Source: Corynebacterium hylobatis (lineage in GTDB: Bacteria > Actinomycetota > Actinomycetes > Mycobacteriales > Mycobacteriaceae). From it: 64,000 nt of DNA. The position numbers were made by a program, and so were the translations under genes. Below, piece after piece: positions 10,665 through 19,857 of the stretch. The DNA lies in contig NZ_RXHJ01000008.1 of assembly GCF_003955685.1 (NCBI RefSeq), positions 1-64,000 of the forward strand, given 5' to 3'. Below the pieces are notes generated by a model that searched no databases, was not told where the DNA came from, and saw only the letters and a program-made list of their open reading frames with translations. How positions within the stretch are numbered: the stretch's first letter is position 1; each line of letters starts with the position of its first letter.

Positions 10665-11567
10665 TCAGGCCCCCTCCGGAGCCAGCACAATATCGAAGCG
10701 GCACCTGGCCCACTCGATGCCTGTCAGGTCACGGCCATCAGGCGTCGGGGTGCCGGCTGGCTGCTGTTCGAAAGCCTTGACCAGGGAATTCTTGACACCG
10801 AAGACGGAGTCCCCGATCTCCAGCTGTGGGTCTCCCTCCACGAAGATGTGGGTCACCAGGGTCCGGAGCCCCTCAGCATGCACCATGAAGTGAAGATGCG
10901 CTGCCCTGACCGGGGAACGTCCCACAGCGTCGAGCATCTTCCCGACAGGTCCGTCATGCGGGATCGGGTACGGCACAGGCGTCAGACCCCAGAAGCTGTA
11001 CTCACCGTTCTCATCCGTGAACAGATGCGCCCGCCCCGACATCCGGCCGTCGTCATACTGGACGTCATATAGTCCGTCGTCATCGCACTCCCAGACCTCG
11101 ATCCGGGCGTTCGGCACCGGCGTACCCTCGGTGTCGGTGACGGTGCCCTCGATCCAGGCGGGCTGGCCCACCGCACCGAAGGCGATGTCCCCACCCGCCT
11201 CGATGCGCGGGGCATCCTCCAGGAAGAACGGTCCGAAGACCGTGGCTTCGGTGGCATCCTCATAAGCCTGGTTGTTCACAGCGATGGTCTGCATCGACGC
11301 GCCCAGGGTGTCAGAGAGGAGGATGAACTCCTGTCTTTTGTCGTCGGTGATGTGCCCGACCGCAGTGAGGAACTCAATCGCCTTCTCCCACTCTTCCTCG
11401 GTCAGGCGCACATCCCGGATGAAATCATGCAGATGGGTCGTCAACGACCGCATGATCTGCTTCAGCCGCGGATCATCGGTGTCGTCGAAGGAGGCGAGCA
11501 CCCGGTCGGTCAGCTCCTGTTCGATGGCTGCCTGCCGGTCGCGGGTCAGGGTGGACTTCTCGGTCAT
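10665..11567 (-). CDS. Hydroxyquinol 1,2-dioxygenase
   Basis: 300-residue intradiol dioxygenase, distinct from CatA. Iron ligands are visible as Tyr in DDDGLYDVQ and PVPYPIP and His-x-His in RAAHLHFMV. The N-terminal helical domain and the segment [13 protein letters not shown] resemble hydroxyquinol (1,2,4-trihydroxybenzene) dioxygenases. The strongest support is the following gene, a maleylacetate reductase, which takes its product. No matching monooxygenase is in the window. A chlorocatechol dioxygenase is the main alternative. Conserved-pair context makes the call fairly safe. Confidence 0.85.
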   Translation of the reverse strand: MTEKSTLTRDRQAAIEQELTDRVLASFDDTDDPRLKQIMRSLTTHLHDFIRDVRLTEEEWEKAIEFLTAVGHITDDKRQEFILLSDTLGASMQTIAVNNQAYEDATEATVFGPFFLEDAPRIEAGGDIAFGAVGQPAWIEGTVTDTEGTPVPNARIEVWECDDDGLYDVQYDDGRMSGRAHLFTDENGEYSFWGLTPVPYPIPHDGPVGKMLDAVGRSPVRAAHLHFMVHAEGLRTLVTHIFVEGDPQLEIGDSVFGVKNSLVKAFEQQPAGTPTPDGRDLTGIEWARCRFDIVLAPEGA

Positions 11568-11582
11568 GGGGATTCTCCTCTG

Positions 11583-12680
11583 TCAGTTTTCAGGGCTGAT
11601 GGATTCGGGGGCGTCACCGAGGGTGGCCGCCACCAGCAGGTCGCTGAGACTGCCCACCGTCACCGGCCGGGGATTCGAGGCCGGGATGATCTCGAGGGCG
11701 ATGCGGGCGGCCTCCACCACGTCTCCGACGTCGAAGCCGTAGTCGGAGAGTCGCAGTGGGGCACCCACCTCCGCACGCAGCCTGTTGAGTCCCGCCAGTG
11801 CGGTGTCCGCGCCGAAGGCCTCCGCCATCCGGCGCTCCGCCTCCGGGGCGTGGGCACCGTTGAAGGCCAGGACATAGGGCAGGACCACCGCGTGGGTCTG
11901 AGCGTGGGGCAGGTCGAAGGTGCCGCCGAGGGTGTGGCAGATCTTGTGGTGGATACCCGAACCTGCCGAGGCGAAGGACACCGCAGCCAGGTAGGCCCCG
12001 TAGAGCGCCAGATCACGGCCCCGCCTTCCGGTCGGCTCCTGGACGATCAACGGCAGTCCCCCGGACAGCGCCCGGATCCCCTCCAGTGCCAGCGCAGCGT
12101 TGATGGGGTCCGCCTTCGGCGCCCACATCGAGTCCACGCAGTGTGCGATACCGTTGAGCCCGGACGCCACGGACAGGTCCACCGGCAGGGAGAGAGTGAG
12201 ATCCGAGTCGTAGATGACGGTCCGCGGAAGCACCGCGTCATCGATTCCGGTGGTCTTGCGGTCGTTGCTTGTCAGCCCCCACACATTAGTGGCCTCCGAA
12301 CCGGCGTAGGTCGTCGGCACCGCCACGATGGGCAGCTTATCGGTGAGTGCGACGGCCTTGGCCAGGCCGACCGTGGAACCACCCCCCACGCACACCACGA
12401 GATCAATCTTCTCCTCCCTGGCGATGGTCCGTGCCCGCTCCGCGACATCGACCGGCACATGCATCACGACCTCGTCGTGCCACACCTGGACGTCGATCTG
12501 CCTGGTGACCTGACGGGCGAGCTCCGTCTCCCGGCCCCCGGCGATGACCATGACCCGGCGTGCTCCCTCTCCGGAAACCTCGGTGGCGAGGAAGTCGGCG
12601 GCCCGTCCGGCGCCGAAGAGGACCTTCTGCCCCAGGGTGATGTGCTCGAAATTCAGCGGATCGGTGGGCCGGCCTGCCAT
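11583..12680 (-). CDS. Maleylacetate reductase
   Basis: 365-residue iron-containing-alcohol-dehydrogenase-fold enzyme reducing maleylacetate to 3-oxoadipate with NAD(P)H. Visible are the nucleotide-binding VVCVGGGSTVGLAKA, the AVPTTYAGSEATN motif and the His-rich HHKICHTLGG/HAQTHAVVLP segments typical of maleylacetate reductases. Start chosen at the ATG of MAGRPTD, which has an AAGGAG site; an upstream in-frame ATG at 12782 has none. It lies upstream of, and on one transcript with, the hydroxyquinol dioxygenase. Confidence 0.9.
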   Translation of the reverse strand: MAGRPTDPLNFEHITLGQKVLFGAGRAADFLATEVSGEGARRVMVIAGGRETELARQVTRQIDVQVWHDEVVMHVPVDVAERARTIAREEKIDLVVCVGGGSTVGLAKAVALTDKLPIVAVPTTYAGSEATNVWGLTSNDRKTTGIDDAVLPRTVIYDSDLTLSLPVDLSVASGLNGIAHCVDSMWAPKADPINAALALEGIRALSGGLPLIVQEPTGRRGRDLALYGAYLAAVSFASAGSGIHHKICHTLGGTFDLPHAQTHAVVLPYVLAFNGAHAPEAERRMAEAFGADTALAGLNRLRAEVGAPLRLSDYGFDVGDVVEAARIALEIIPASNPRPVTVGSLSDLLVAATLGDAPESISPEN

Positions 12681-12818
12681 GTCGGACTCCTTGAGTTGGG
12701 GTGGTTCTGGGTCAGGACCGGAGTGGCGGTTCAGCCGCGCCGACCCTCTCACACTGTGACCCGGTTCAGGCTGATGCCGCAATGGTGGAAACCCTTAGCC
12801 CGGGGAAGGGGCGCCGAT

Positions 12819-14312
12819 TCACTCCTCCAGGGGCAGGGTGATGCGCACCGTGGTGCCGCAGGGCTGGTTCGGTTCATAGGTGATGTGTCCACCGTGCCGC
12901 TGCACGATGTGCTCGGAGATGATCAGGCCGATTCCGGAGCCGTCCTTCTTGGAACTGAAGGCGCCCGCCGCCAGCAGGTCCGCCGGTGGTGACTCCTTCA
13001 TGCCCCGTCCCTGGTCGCTGACGAGGATGGAGACCTTCCCCCCGTCCCGTTCCGTCCGCAGCCGCATCACCTTCTCCTGCGTGGTGGGCAGGATGATCTC
13101 GTCCAGCGCGTTCATGCAGATGTTGATGATCACCTGGCCGATGAGGACGCTCTCGCCCATGACCATGAGCGGTCCCGGGTGCAGTTCGGCGAGGATGACC
13201 ACCCCCTTCTCCTCCGCCCGCAGCCGGGCGAAGTAGAGGCTCTCCCCCACCGCCTCGTTGAGGTCGAAGACCGAGGTCGTGCTCTCGATCCGACGTACGT
13301 AGCGCTTGACGGAGCTGACGATGTCCGACGCCCGCTGCAGTTGCTTGGTGGCCTGTTCGACCCCGTAGGCGATCCCCCGGTCATCGTCTGATCCGTTCTT
13401 CAGGCGTTTTTCCACCCCACCCAGGTAATTCGTCGCCGCCGCCAGAGGTTGGCCGAGGTCGTGGGCCAGGATCATCGCCATGTCCCCCATCGCGTTGTAG
13501 CGGCTCAGGTACTGGAGGTTGGCCTCCTGGTAGGCGTTGCGCTTCTCCCACTCGACCTTGCCCGAGATGTCCCGGACAGTCAGCACCCGCAGGAGGCCGC
13601 CTTCGTCGATGATGTTGTCCAGATTCCCAGCCAACCACCGCAGTTGTCCGTACTTGTTGGCGACCTTGAGGCGGATGTCCACCGACCCCTCCGGCTTCAT
13701 GAGCTCCGCCTTGACGCGTTCCGCGTCCAGATCCACGTCAGTGGCGGCCAGTTCCCGGATGTCCTTGTTCAGGATGTCGGACACGGAATAGCCGAAGAGG
13801 TTCGCGGCCAGGGGAGAAGCATCCTCCACCCGGTTCTCCTGGTTCAGCAGCAGGATGCCCGAGGAGGTGTGGGTCATCAACCGGTCAAGGGTACCCTCCA
13901 CCCATTTGGAGGGTTGCGGCATGCCGTCAGCGTCCCGGAGCATCCGGAACTCCACCAGGATGACCGGCCCTGTTTCCTCGAGCTCCACCAGGGTGGCGAA
14001 GATTTCCGTCAGGAAGTCATCACCGTTGCGGTCCTGGTACTTCCAGATCTTCCGGTTGGAGCCGGTCACGACCACCGTCTGCAGCCAGGCGATCCCCATT
14101 TCACGCCGGTAATTCGGGTCCTGGGAGCTCATATGGTGGGCCTTCAGCGCCCTCAGCTCCTCAACGCTGTACTTGAAGGCCTCGCACGCCTTCCGGTTGG
14201 CCCAGAGAATGCGCTTGGACTGCGCTTCATGCACCAACCAGCCGTGGGCCGAATTGTCGGCCAGGGCCCGGAAATTCTCTTCGGACAGGATCATGGCCGT
14301 CACTATAGGCAT
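12819..14312 (-). CDS. PAS-domain histidine kinase, FixL-like (putative iac sensor)
   Basis: About 497-residue soluble kinase with no membrane segment. It has at least two PAS-like units (from SEENFRALADNSAHGW and from LMTHTSSGILLLNQENRVED), a HisKA box (ILAHDLGQPLAAATNYL, His near 284), and an ATPase domain with N, G1 (VSDQGRGM) and G2 (KKDGSGIGLIISEHI) boxes. HDLGQPL resembles FixL kinases rather than the usual HELRTP. It is divergent from iacA; its likely partner is the FixJ-like regulator at 19858-20514. Start at 14312 is chosen for a GGGGGAG site; 14423 and 14294 are alternatives. Being cytosolic, it may bind the aromatic ligand directly through PAS (inference). Confidence 0.88.
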   Translation of the reverse strand: MPIVTAMILSEENFRALADNSAHGWLVHEAQSKRILWANRKACEAFKYSVEELRALKAHHMSSQDPNYRREMGIAWLQTVVVTGSNRKIWKYQDRNGDDFLTEIFATLVELEETGPVILVEFRMLRDADGMPQPSKWVEGTLDRLMTHTSSGILLLNQENRVEDASPLAANLFGYSVSDILNKDIRELAATDVDLDAERVKAELMKPEGSVDIRLKVANKYGQLRWLAGNLDNIIDEGGLLRVLTVRDISGKVEWEKRNAYQEANLQYLSRYNAMGDMAMILAHDLGQPLAAATNYLGGVEKRLKNGSDDDRGIAYGVEQATKQLQRASDIVSSVKRYVRRIESTTSVFDLNEAVGESLYFARLRAEEKGVVILAELHPGPLMVMGESVLIGQVIINICMNALDEIILPTTQEKVMRLRTERDGGKVSILVSDQGRGMKESPPADLLAAGAFSSKKDGSGIGLIISEHIVQRHGGHITYEPNQPCGTTVRITLPLEE

Positions 14313-14440
14313 CCTTCTGCTCCCCCGAAATGGGCCTTGCTCAAAGTCATGCGTTCTACCTGCACTTTCTCCCCTGGAGATAAAGAATTCCTTAGCCGTG
14401 ACGCAGGTTTCTCCAATATGCACGGTGTGAACAGCGACAT

Positions 14441-14462
14441 AGTCTCAGATTTGTCAGAGACT
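14441..14462. promoter_or_regulatory. Inverted repeat upstream of iacA
   Basis: AGTCTC-N10-GAGACT, 22 nt before the iacA start in the divergent space shared with the sensor kinase. Candidate operator for the FixJ-like regulator or a hairpin in the leader; no proof. Confidence 0.35.
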
Positions 14463-14484
14463 CCAACCACATCCGGGAGGGAAA

Positions 14485-15657
14485 TTGTTACTCGACAGAG
14501 TCGACCTCACGATCACGGCCGAACCGCGGGGCGAAGCCCGCGACGCCGCCTTCGAGCACGCACTTGAGGTGCTGCGTGAGCGTCGCGACGAATTCCGCGA
14601 TCAGGGCTACGTACCCAAGGACTTCGTCAATCTGCTCAAGAAGGCCGGAATCTACCGTGCCTCCACCCCGGAGACCTTCGGGGGTGAGCCGGAGGCCCCG
14701 ACCGACTTCCTCGCACGCATCGAGGAGATCTCCACCATCGATCCGGCCACCGGCTGGGTCGCCAGTTTCGGCTCCGCCCTGGTCTACTTCTCCGCGCTCC
14801 CCCGGGAGACCCAGCAGAAGATCTACGCCAAAGGCATCGACCTCACCTTCGCCGGCGGTATGTTCCCCATGATCGAGGCAGAGAAGGTCGAGGGTGGATT
14901 CATCATCAACGGCGAGTGGCTCTTCGCCAGCGGTTGCGCCGGCGCGGACATCCTCGGTGTCGGTCTGCGCGGCGGTCCGGAGACTGAGGGACGTCCGCTG
15001 ACCGCACTCATCCACCCCGAGGACGTCGAGATCGTCGAGAACTGGGACGTCGCCGGAATGCGCTCCACCGGCTCCAACAACGTGGTGGTCAAGGACCTCT
15101 TCATCCCCGACGAGTTCACCTTCATCCGGGGCGGGACCCCCAACATCGATGAGCCGCTGACCCGTTACCCGGCCCTCGCCTACGCCGCCCAGGTCCTCGC
15201 CGTCACCGCCCTCGGCGCCGGTCGGGGAGCTCTCGACTACGTCCGCGAGCAGGGTTCCTCGGCCGTCTCCGTGGTCGGCGGCGCAGCGAAAGGCAACCGC
15301 CCCGTGTACAAGCTCGGCTTCGCCCACGCGGAGGCGGAGCTTCGCTCGGCACGCGCCTTCTTCTACGAAACCACCGACTCCGTGTGGCAGAAGGCGCTGG
15401 TCGGCGAGGAGATCACCGCCCAGGACAAGGCCCTGCTCCGGCTCTCGGCCTCCCACGCCGCCCAGGCGGGCCGGAAGGCGGTCCTGGCCGCCTTCGACAT
15501 CGCAGGCACCGGGGCGATCTACAACACGCACCCCCTGCAGCGCTACCTCCAGGACGGTCTCGTACCGGCCCAGCACGCGATGCTCCAGGAGAACACCTTC
15601 GAGGCCGGGGGTTCTGTCCTCCTCGGCTTCGAGGCGGGGATCCCGAGCTTCCCCTGA
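14485..15657 (+). CDS. iacA: Flavin-dependent indole-acetate monooxygenase, IacA-like
   Basis: 390 residues, TTG start with GGGAGGG just upstream. The fold is acyl-CoA dehydrogenase-like (helical N-domain, beta middle, helical C-domain), but the sequence is of the group D flavin monooxygenases (HsaA/HpaB-like) that use reduced flavin supplied by a partner. Motifs include TGWVASFGSA, FASGCAGAD and WDVAGMRSTGSNNV. In proteobacteria IacA starts indole-3-acetate oxidation. Identity rests on family plus gene order: iacA-B-C-D-E-F follow here exactly, and an iacG-like reductase is further down. An unrelated acyl-CoA dehydrogenase is unlikely. Confidence 0.85.
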   Translation: MLLDRVDLTITAEPRGEARDAAFEHALEVLRERRDEFRDQGYVPKDFVNLLKKAGIYRASTPETFGGEPEAPTDFLARIEEISTIDPATGWVASFGSALVYFSALPRETQQKIYAKGIDLTFAGGMFPMIEAEKVEGGFIINGEWLFASGCAGADILGVGLRGGPETEGRPLTALIHPEDVEIVENWDVAGMRSTGSNNVVVKDLFIPDEFTFIRGGTPNIDEPLTRYPALAYAAQVLAVTALGAGRGALDYVREQGSSAVSVVGGAAKGNRPVYKLGFAHAEAELRSARAFFYETTDSVWQKALVGEEITAQDKALLRLSASHAAQAGRKAVLAAFDIAGTGAIYNTHPLQRYLQDGLVPAQHAMLQENTFEAGGSVLLGFEAGIPSFP

Positions 15658-15690
15658 TCCATCCACCTTCCGACAAGGAGACTTCCCCAG

Positions 15691-16053
15691 ATGACTGAAA
15701 CACCGCTGCGCACCCTCTTCTGCGTGGGCAACAACCAGAACTTCTTTGATCTGCCGAAGGACGACATCGGCCCGGTCTGGATCGCCACCCAGCAGTTCCT
15801 CACACAGCTTCGGGACCTGGAGGGGGTGTCGATCATCGGCACCTTCGACGACGACTCCCACATGGTCGGCCCCTCCGACGGCTGGCCCTGGACCTTCTAC
15901 GTCCTCGCCGACGTCAAGGACCAGCCGACGGTCAAGGAGGCCTGCAACCTGCTCCGGACGATCATGGTCGGCGAGCACGCGTTGTGGCGGTACTTCAAGA
16001 TCGAGGCCCGCATGGGCCGCGAGCTGACCATCCGCGACGACGTCGTCGTCTAG
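15691..16053 (+). CDS. iacB: IacB-like protein of unknown function
   Basis: 120-residue soluble protein with no catalytic motif I recognise. It begins with FCVGNNQNFFDLPKDD and contains a W/F-rich middle (DGWPWTFYVLADV). Position two in an iacABCDEF order and its size match IacB, a small protein of unclear role in indole-acetate clusters. It may act in the handling of the unstable monooxygenase product (inference). An AAGGAG ribosome site precedes the ATG. Confidence 0.7.
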   Translation: MTETPLRTLFCVGNNQNFFDLPKDDIGPVWIATQQFLTQLRDLEGVSIIGTFDDDSHMVGPSDGWPWTFYVLADVKDQPTVKEACNLLRTIMVGEHALWRYFKIEARMGRELTIRDDVVV

Positions 16054-16083
16054 CCTCTTCCCCTCATTCTGAAAGGAACAACA

Positions 16084-17361
16084 ATGTCATCCCCCACCAC
16101 TCACCGCCCCAGGTTCGCCGACCTCGTCGAGGACGACCGCGTCGCCGGCCAGCTCTACACCGACCCGGAGATCTTCCGGGAGGAGATGGAGAAGATCTTC
16201 TACCGCACCTGGGTATGGGTCGCCCATGAAAGCGAGATCCCCGAGGCCGGTTCCTTCAAGACCACGTGGGTCGGAGACCAGCCGGTCATCGTCAACCGGG
16301 ACCGCAAGGGCAACTTCAACACCCTCCTGAACCGCTGCCGCCACCGCGGCGCCACTGTCTGCGACCAGCGCACCGGCAAGGCCAACGGCTTCACCTGCCC
16401 GTACCACAACTGGTCCTACACCCACGACGGCCGGCTGCGCGGTGTCCCCTACCCGGACGGCTACGAGGGCATCCTCAAGAAGGAAGAGCTCGGCCTGCAG
16501 ACGCTGCGCACCGAAAGCTACCTCGGCATGATCTTCGCCACCTTCAACGAGGACATCGAACCCCTGGAGGAGCACCTGGGCGACGCGAAGATCTGGATGG
16601 AACGCTTTCTCAAGCAGACCAACGGCTTCCCCGCGAAGGTCATCGGCACCCACAAGTTCCGCTTCAAGGGCAACTGGAAGATCCAGCTGGAGAACACCAC
16701 CGACGGCTACCACTTCCCGATGGTCCACAAGTCCTGGATGGCCTCCGTGGACGAGGAGACCGCGGACATGATGTCCTTCATGGACGATCCGGCGGCGGAG
16801 ACCCACGCCCTGGGCAACGGCCACAGCGTCGGCATCATGGCCGCCGCGCACATGGACCTCGACATCGACGACGGTACCGAGGAGATCCAGCCCCGTTTCC
16901 AGCACCTGGTCGATGAACTCGAAGCCGCCGGGGAGTCCCCCGAGAGGATCCGCCGCTACATGCGCTCGATGCACGGCTGTGGTTTCAACCTCAACATGTT
17001 CCCCAACATCGCCATGTCCTCCGCCTTCTTCCGTGTGCTCATCCCGATCTCCGTCAACGAGACCGAGATCTGGCACATGGCGATCGGCATGGACGGCGGC
17101 CCGGAGAACGTCAACCGTGAGCGCCTGCGCATCCACGAGCACTTCCAGGGGCCCTTCGGATTCGGCAGCCCCGATGACGCCGAGGGCTGGGACCGTGTCC
17201 AGATCGGCGCGGGCGGCAACCCGAAGATGCCGATCCTGATCAACCGCGGCCTCAACCGCGAGTACACGACCGAAGAGAACTGGCCGACCTCCCACGTCAC
17301 CGACGAAACCGGTATGCGTGAGGCCTACTACATGTGGAAGAAGCTGATGAGCGATGACTAA
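16084..17361 (+). CDS. iacC: Rieske ring-hydroxylating oxygenase large subunit, IacC-like
   Basis: 425-residue alpha subunit. The Rieske centre is CRHRG (Cys about 85, His about 87) with CPYH (Cys about 105, His about 108). The catalytic iron site reads TTDGYHFPMVHKS, followed by a distal acidic ligand region. It is clearly distinct from BenA in the same window. In the iac pathway this component attacks the oxindole intermediate on the way to catechol. It overlaps iacD by 8 nt, indicating coupled translation and a paired subunit. Confidence 0.88.
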   Translation: MSSPTTHRPRFADLVEDDRVAGQLYTDPEIFREEMEKIFYRTWVWVAHESEIPEAGSFKTTWVGDQPVIVNRDRKGNFNTLLNRCRHRGATVCDQRTGKANGFTCPYHNWSYTHDGRLRGVPYPDGYEGILKKEELGLQTLRTESYLGMIFATFNEDIEPLEEHLGDAKIWMERFLKQTNGFPAKVIGTHKFRFKGNWKIQLENTTDGYHFPMVHKSWMASVDEETADMMSFMDDPAAETHALGNGHSVGIMAAAHMDLDIDDGTEEIQPRFQHLVDELEAAGESPERIRRYMRSMHGCGFNLNMFPNIAMSSAFFRVLIPISVNETEIWHMAIGMDGGPENVNRERLRIHEHFQGPFGFGSPDDAEGWDRVQIGAGGNPKMPILINRGLNREYTTEENWPTSHVTDETGMREAYYMWKKLMSDD

Positions 17362-17854
17362 CCCGATTTTCCTTAACGACGAGCGCGTCCAGCGCGCCAT
17401 CCAGCTGGTCTGGCACGAGGCCGCCCTCCTGGACCGGAAGGACTACCCCGCCTGGGAGGACCTCTTCGCCGACGACGGCCACTACATCGTCCCCGTGGAC
17501 CCGGAGACCGAGGACTTCGAGTCCTCCCTCAACATGATCTACGACGACAAGCGGATGCGTCGCCTGCGGGTGGACCGCATGATGCAGGGCTACGCCCCCT
17601 CCGCGGTCGCGGCAGCCACCACCGTCCGGGTCATCAACCGATTCGAGGTGCTGGCCGTCTCCGACGAGGAGGTCACCCTCCGCTCCGCCCAGGTGCTCAC
17701 CGCCTACAAGCGGCACAACACCGACACCCTCGGCGCCGACCTCACCCACCGGATCCAGCTGGGTGAAGGAGACAACCCGGACCTCATCGTCCAGAAGGTC
17801 GCCCGGATGATCAACAGCGAAGACGCGATCAACGCCGTCGGATTCCTCATCTAG
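17354..17854 (+). CDS. iacD: Ring-hydroxylating oxygenase small subunit, IacD-like
   Basis: 166-residue beta subunit with the cystatin-like fold signature (VWHEAALLDRKDYPAWEDLF, DDGHYIVPVD). It overlaps the 3' end of iacC by 8 nt. It should assemble with IacC into the oxygenase oligomer; it has no catalytic residues of its own. Normal length. Confidence 0.88.
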   Translation: MTNPIFLNDERVQRAIQLVWHEAALLDRKDYPAWEDLFADDGHYIVPVDPETEDFESSLNMIYDDKRMRRLRVDRMMQGYAPSAVAAATTVRVINRFEVLAVSDEEVTLRSAQVLTAYKRHNTDTLGADLTHRIQLGEGDNPDLIVQKVARMINSEDAINAVGFLI

Positions 17855-17868
17855 GAGAAGAACCAGGG

Positions 17869-18618
17869 ATGACCGAGAACACACAGAAGATCGCCCTCGT
17901 CACCGGAGCAGCCGGTGGACTGGGCAGCTACATCACCCGCCGCCTCCACGCCGACGGCCACAAGGTCGTCGTCACCGGACTGACGATGGACAAACTGGAG
18001 GACCTGGCCGGCAGCTTGTCCCCGGACGGCAGCACGGCCATGCCGCTGCAGCTGGACGTCTCCCACCGGAACAACTTCCTCAACGCACTCGACCGGGTGA
18101 CGGACGTCTGGGGGACCCCCTCCATCGTGGTCAACAACGCCGCCGTCACCCGGGCCGCCAAGCTGCTGGAGCTGGAGACCGAGGACTTCGATGAGGTGCT
18201 CACCACCAACGTGAACAGCATCTTCTTCGGCTGTCAGGTCTTCGGCGCGGCCATGGCCGCGCAGGGCTACGGACGCATCGTCAACCAGGCCTCGCTGGCC
18301 GGTCAGAACGGCGGCACCGGCACCGGGGCGCACTACGCGGCCTCCAAGGGCGCGATCCTGACGACCACCAAGATCTTCGCCAAGGAGTTCGCGGGTTCGG
18401 GAGTGACCGTCAACGCCATCGCGCCGGGACCGCACGACGTGGACATCGTCGTCAACACCGTCGCCGACCGCCTGGACGAGATCGTCGAGGGCATCCCCGT
18501 CAAGACCCTGGGCAACCCGGAGTTCATCGCGAGCACCGTCTCGCTGCTCACCCAGCCTGAGGCAGGCTTCGTCACCGGAGCCTGCTGGGACATCAACGGC
18601 GGACTCTACCTCCGCTGA
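17869..18618 (+). CDS. iacE: Short-chain dehydrogenase, IacE-like
   Basis: 249-residue classical SDR. The cofactor motif is TGAAGGLG near residue 13, then NNAA, a catalytic Ser in NQASLAG and YAASK. The last residues WDINGGLYLR match the usual SDR C-terminal end. It lies between the oxygenase subunits and the reductase, the place of iacE. It presumably oxidises a diol or hydroxy intermediate of indole-acetate breakdown; the exact step is inferred from context. Confidence 0.85.
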   Translation: MTENTQKIALVTGAAGGLGSYITRRLHADGHKVVVTGLTMDKLEDLAGSLSPDGSTAMPLQLDVSHRNNFLNALDRVTDVWGTPSIVVNNAAVTRAAKLLELETEDFDEVLTTNVNSIFFGCQVFGAAMAAQGYGRIVNQASLAGQNGGTGTGAHYAASKGAILTTTKIFAKEFAGSGVTVNAIAPGPHDVDIVVNTVADRLDEIVEGIPVKTLGNPEFIASTVSLLTQPEAGFVTGACWDINGGLYLR

Positions 18619-18662
18619 CCCGCATCCCGCACCACCGACCACCCAGAACAGAGGGAAACACC

Positions 18663-19610
18663 ATGGCCATGAAAGAAGTGATCGTCTCCGACATCGTGCA
18701 TGAAACACCCACGATCGTGTCCATCTATCTGACGCTGCCGGACGGCACGCCGATCGGACACTACACCCCGGGTGCGCACATCGACGTCGAAGGCCCCACC
18801 GCCATCACCAGGCAGTACTCCCTCTGCGGACGGCCCGACGGTGACGACGCCTACATGCTCGCCGTGAAACGGGAGGAGGCCTCCCGCGGCGGGTCCGAGG
18901 CGTTGCACACCCTCCAGGTCGGTGACCGGCTGAAGATCTCCGAACCCCGGAACCTCATCAACATCGCCGCGGACGCCACCCACCACATCCTCATCGCCGG
19001 CGGCATCGGTATCACGCCGATGCACAGCATGGCCCGGTACATGGACGTCCGGGACATCAGCTTCGAACTCCACTACTTCGCCTCCAGTGAGGAGGAGGCC
19101 GCCTTCCTGCCGATCCTCCGGGAGAAGGTCCCGGGCAAGCTCCACGCACACCTGGGCATCTCCCGCGAGCAGCAGTCCGAGGTGCTCGACGAGCTGGTCC
19201 GGAATGCCCCGGAAGGCAGCCATGTCTACCTCTGCGGCCCGGAAGGGTTCATGGAGAAGGTCACCGACATCGTCTCCACCCGTTTCTCGGAGGAGGAGAT
19301 CCACTTCGAGAACTTCCACGCCGCGGAGCTCGACGACTCGGACAACACCGCCTTCGTGGTGGAGTTGGAGGGGGAAGAGTACGACGTCCCCGCCGAGCGC
19401 AGCATCGTCGACGTCCTCAACGAGAACGGCGCCGGGATCGACACCTCGTGCGAGGAGGGGATCTGCGGCACCTGCATCATGACGGTCCTGGCCGGCACCC
19501 CGGACCACCGGGACAACGTGCTCACCAAGGGAGAGCGCGAGGCCAACGAGACGATGGCCGTCTGTGTCTCCCGGACCAGGGATCCCAAGCTCGTCCTCGA
19601 CTACTACTGA
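18663..19610 (+). CDS. iacF: Oxygenase reductase (FAD, NAD, C-terminal 2Fe-2S), IacF-like
   Basis: 315-residue class IA-type reductase in the order FMN/FAD-binding (RQYSLCGRP), NAD-binding (IAGGIGITPMHSM, YLCGPEGF), then a C-terminal [2Fe-2S] ferredoxin with Cys-x4-Cys-x2-Cys (SCEEGICGTC) and a last Cys near the end. This domain order is the reverse of BenC. It supplies electrons to IacC/IacD. Last gene of the iacABCDEF run; a long GC hairpin with a T-run follows. Confidence 0.88.
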   Translation: MAMKEVIVSDIVHETPTIVSIYLTLPDGTPIGHYTPGAHIDVEGPTAITRQYSLCGRPDGDDAYMLAVKREEASRGGSEALHTLQVGDRLKISEPRNLINIAADATHHILIAGGIGITPMHSMARYMDVRDISFELHYFASSEEEAAFLPILREKVPGKLHAHLGISREQQSEVLDELVRNAPEGSHVYLCGPEGFMEKVTDIVSTRFSEEEIHFENFHAAELDDSDNTAFVVELEGEEYDVPAERSIVDVLNENGAGIDTSCEEGICGTCIMTVLAGTPDHRDNVLTKGEREANETMAVCVSRTRDPKLVLDYY

Positions 19611-19633
19611 GGAAGTCCCGTACCAGGAGATCA

Positions 19634-19680
19634 ATGTCCCGGGTGCCCACCGGCTGAGGTGGGTGCCCGGGACATTTTTC
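19634..19680 (+). terminator. Terminator of the iacABCDEF transcript
   Basis: 18-bp stem (two wobble pairs) with a 6-nt loop and a TTTTT run, 24 nt after the iacF stop. Confidence 0.85.
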
Positions 19681-19802
19681 TCCGTCCCCCGGAGCGACTC
19701 CAGCCGCGGGCGCGGCGGGTAGATTTCTGATGAACTTCTGGTCGGAAACCGGCCGATTCAGAGCAGAGTTCACCGGATATCGCCCCATCGAACCCCAGAC
19801 AA

Positions 19803-19846
19803 CACCAGTAGGGCCCCCGGACAGATGTCCGGGGGCCCTACTGGTG
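19803..19846. terminator. Perfect 21-bp hairpin at the end of the response-regulator operon
   Basis: Two perfect 21-bp arms (CACCAGTAGGGCC... and complement) around a 2-nt loop, 12 nt beyond the response-regulator stop. It is well placed to end the minus-strand transcript, although the T-tract after it on that strand is weak. Confidence 0.65.
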
Positions 19847-19857
19847 CCGGGGCAGGG

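Noticed and set aside
14485..15657. Acyl-CoA dehydrogenase for beta-oxidation
   Set aside because: Sequence style and neighbours (Rieske oxygenase, flavin reductase, SnoaL) point to a group D flavin monooxygenase of the IacA kind.
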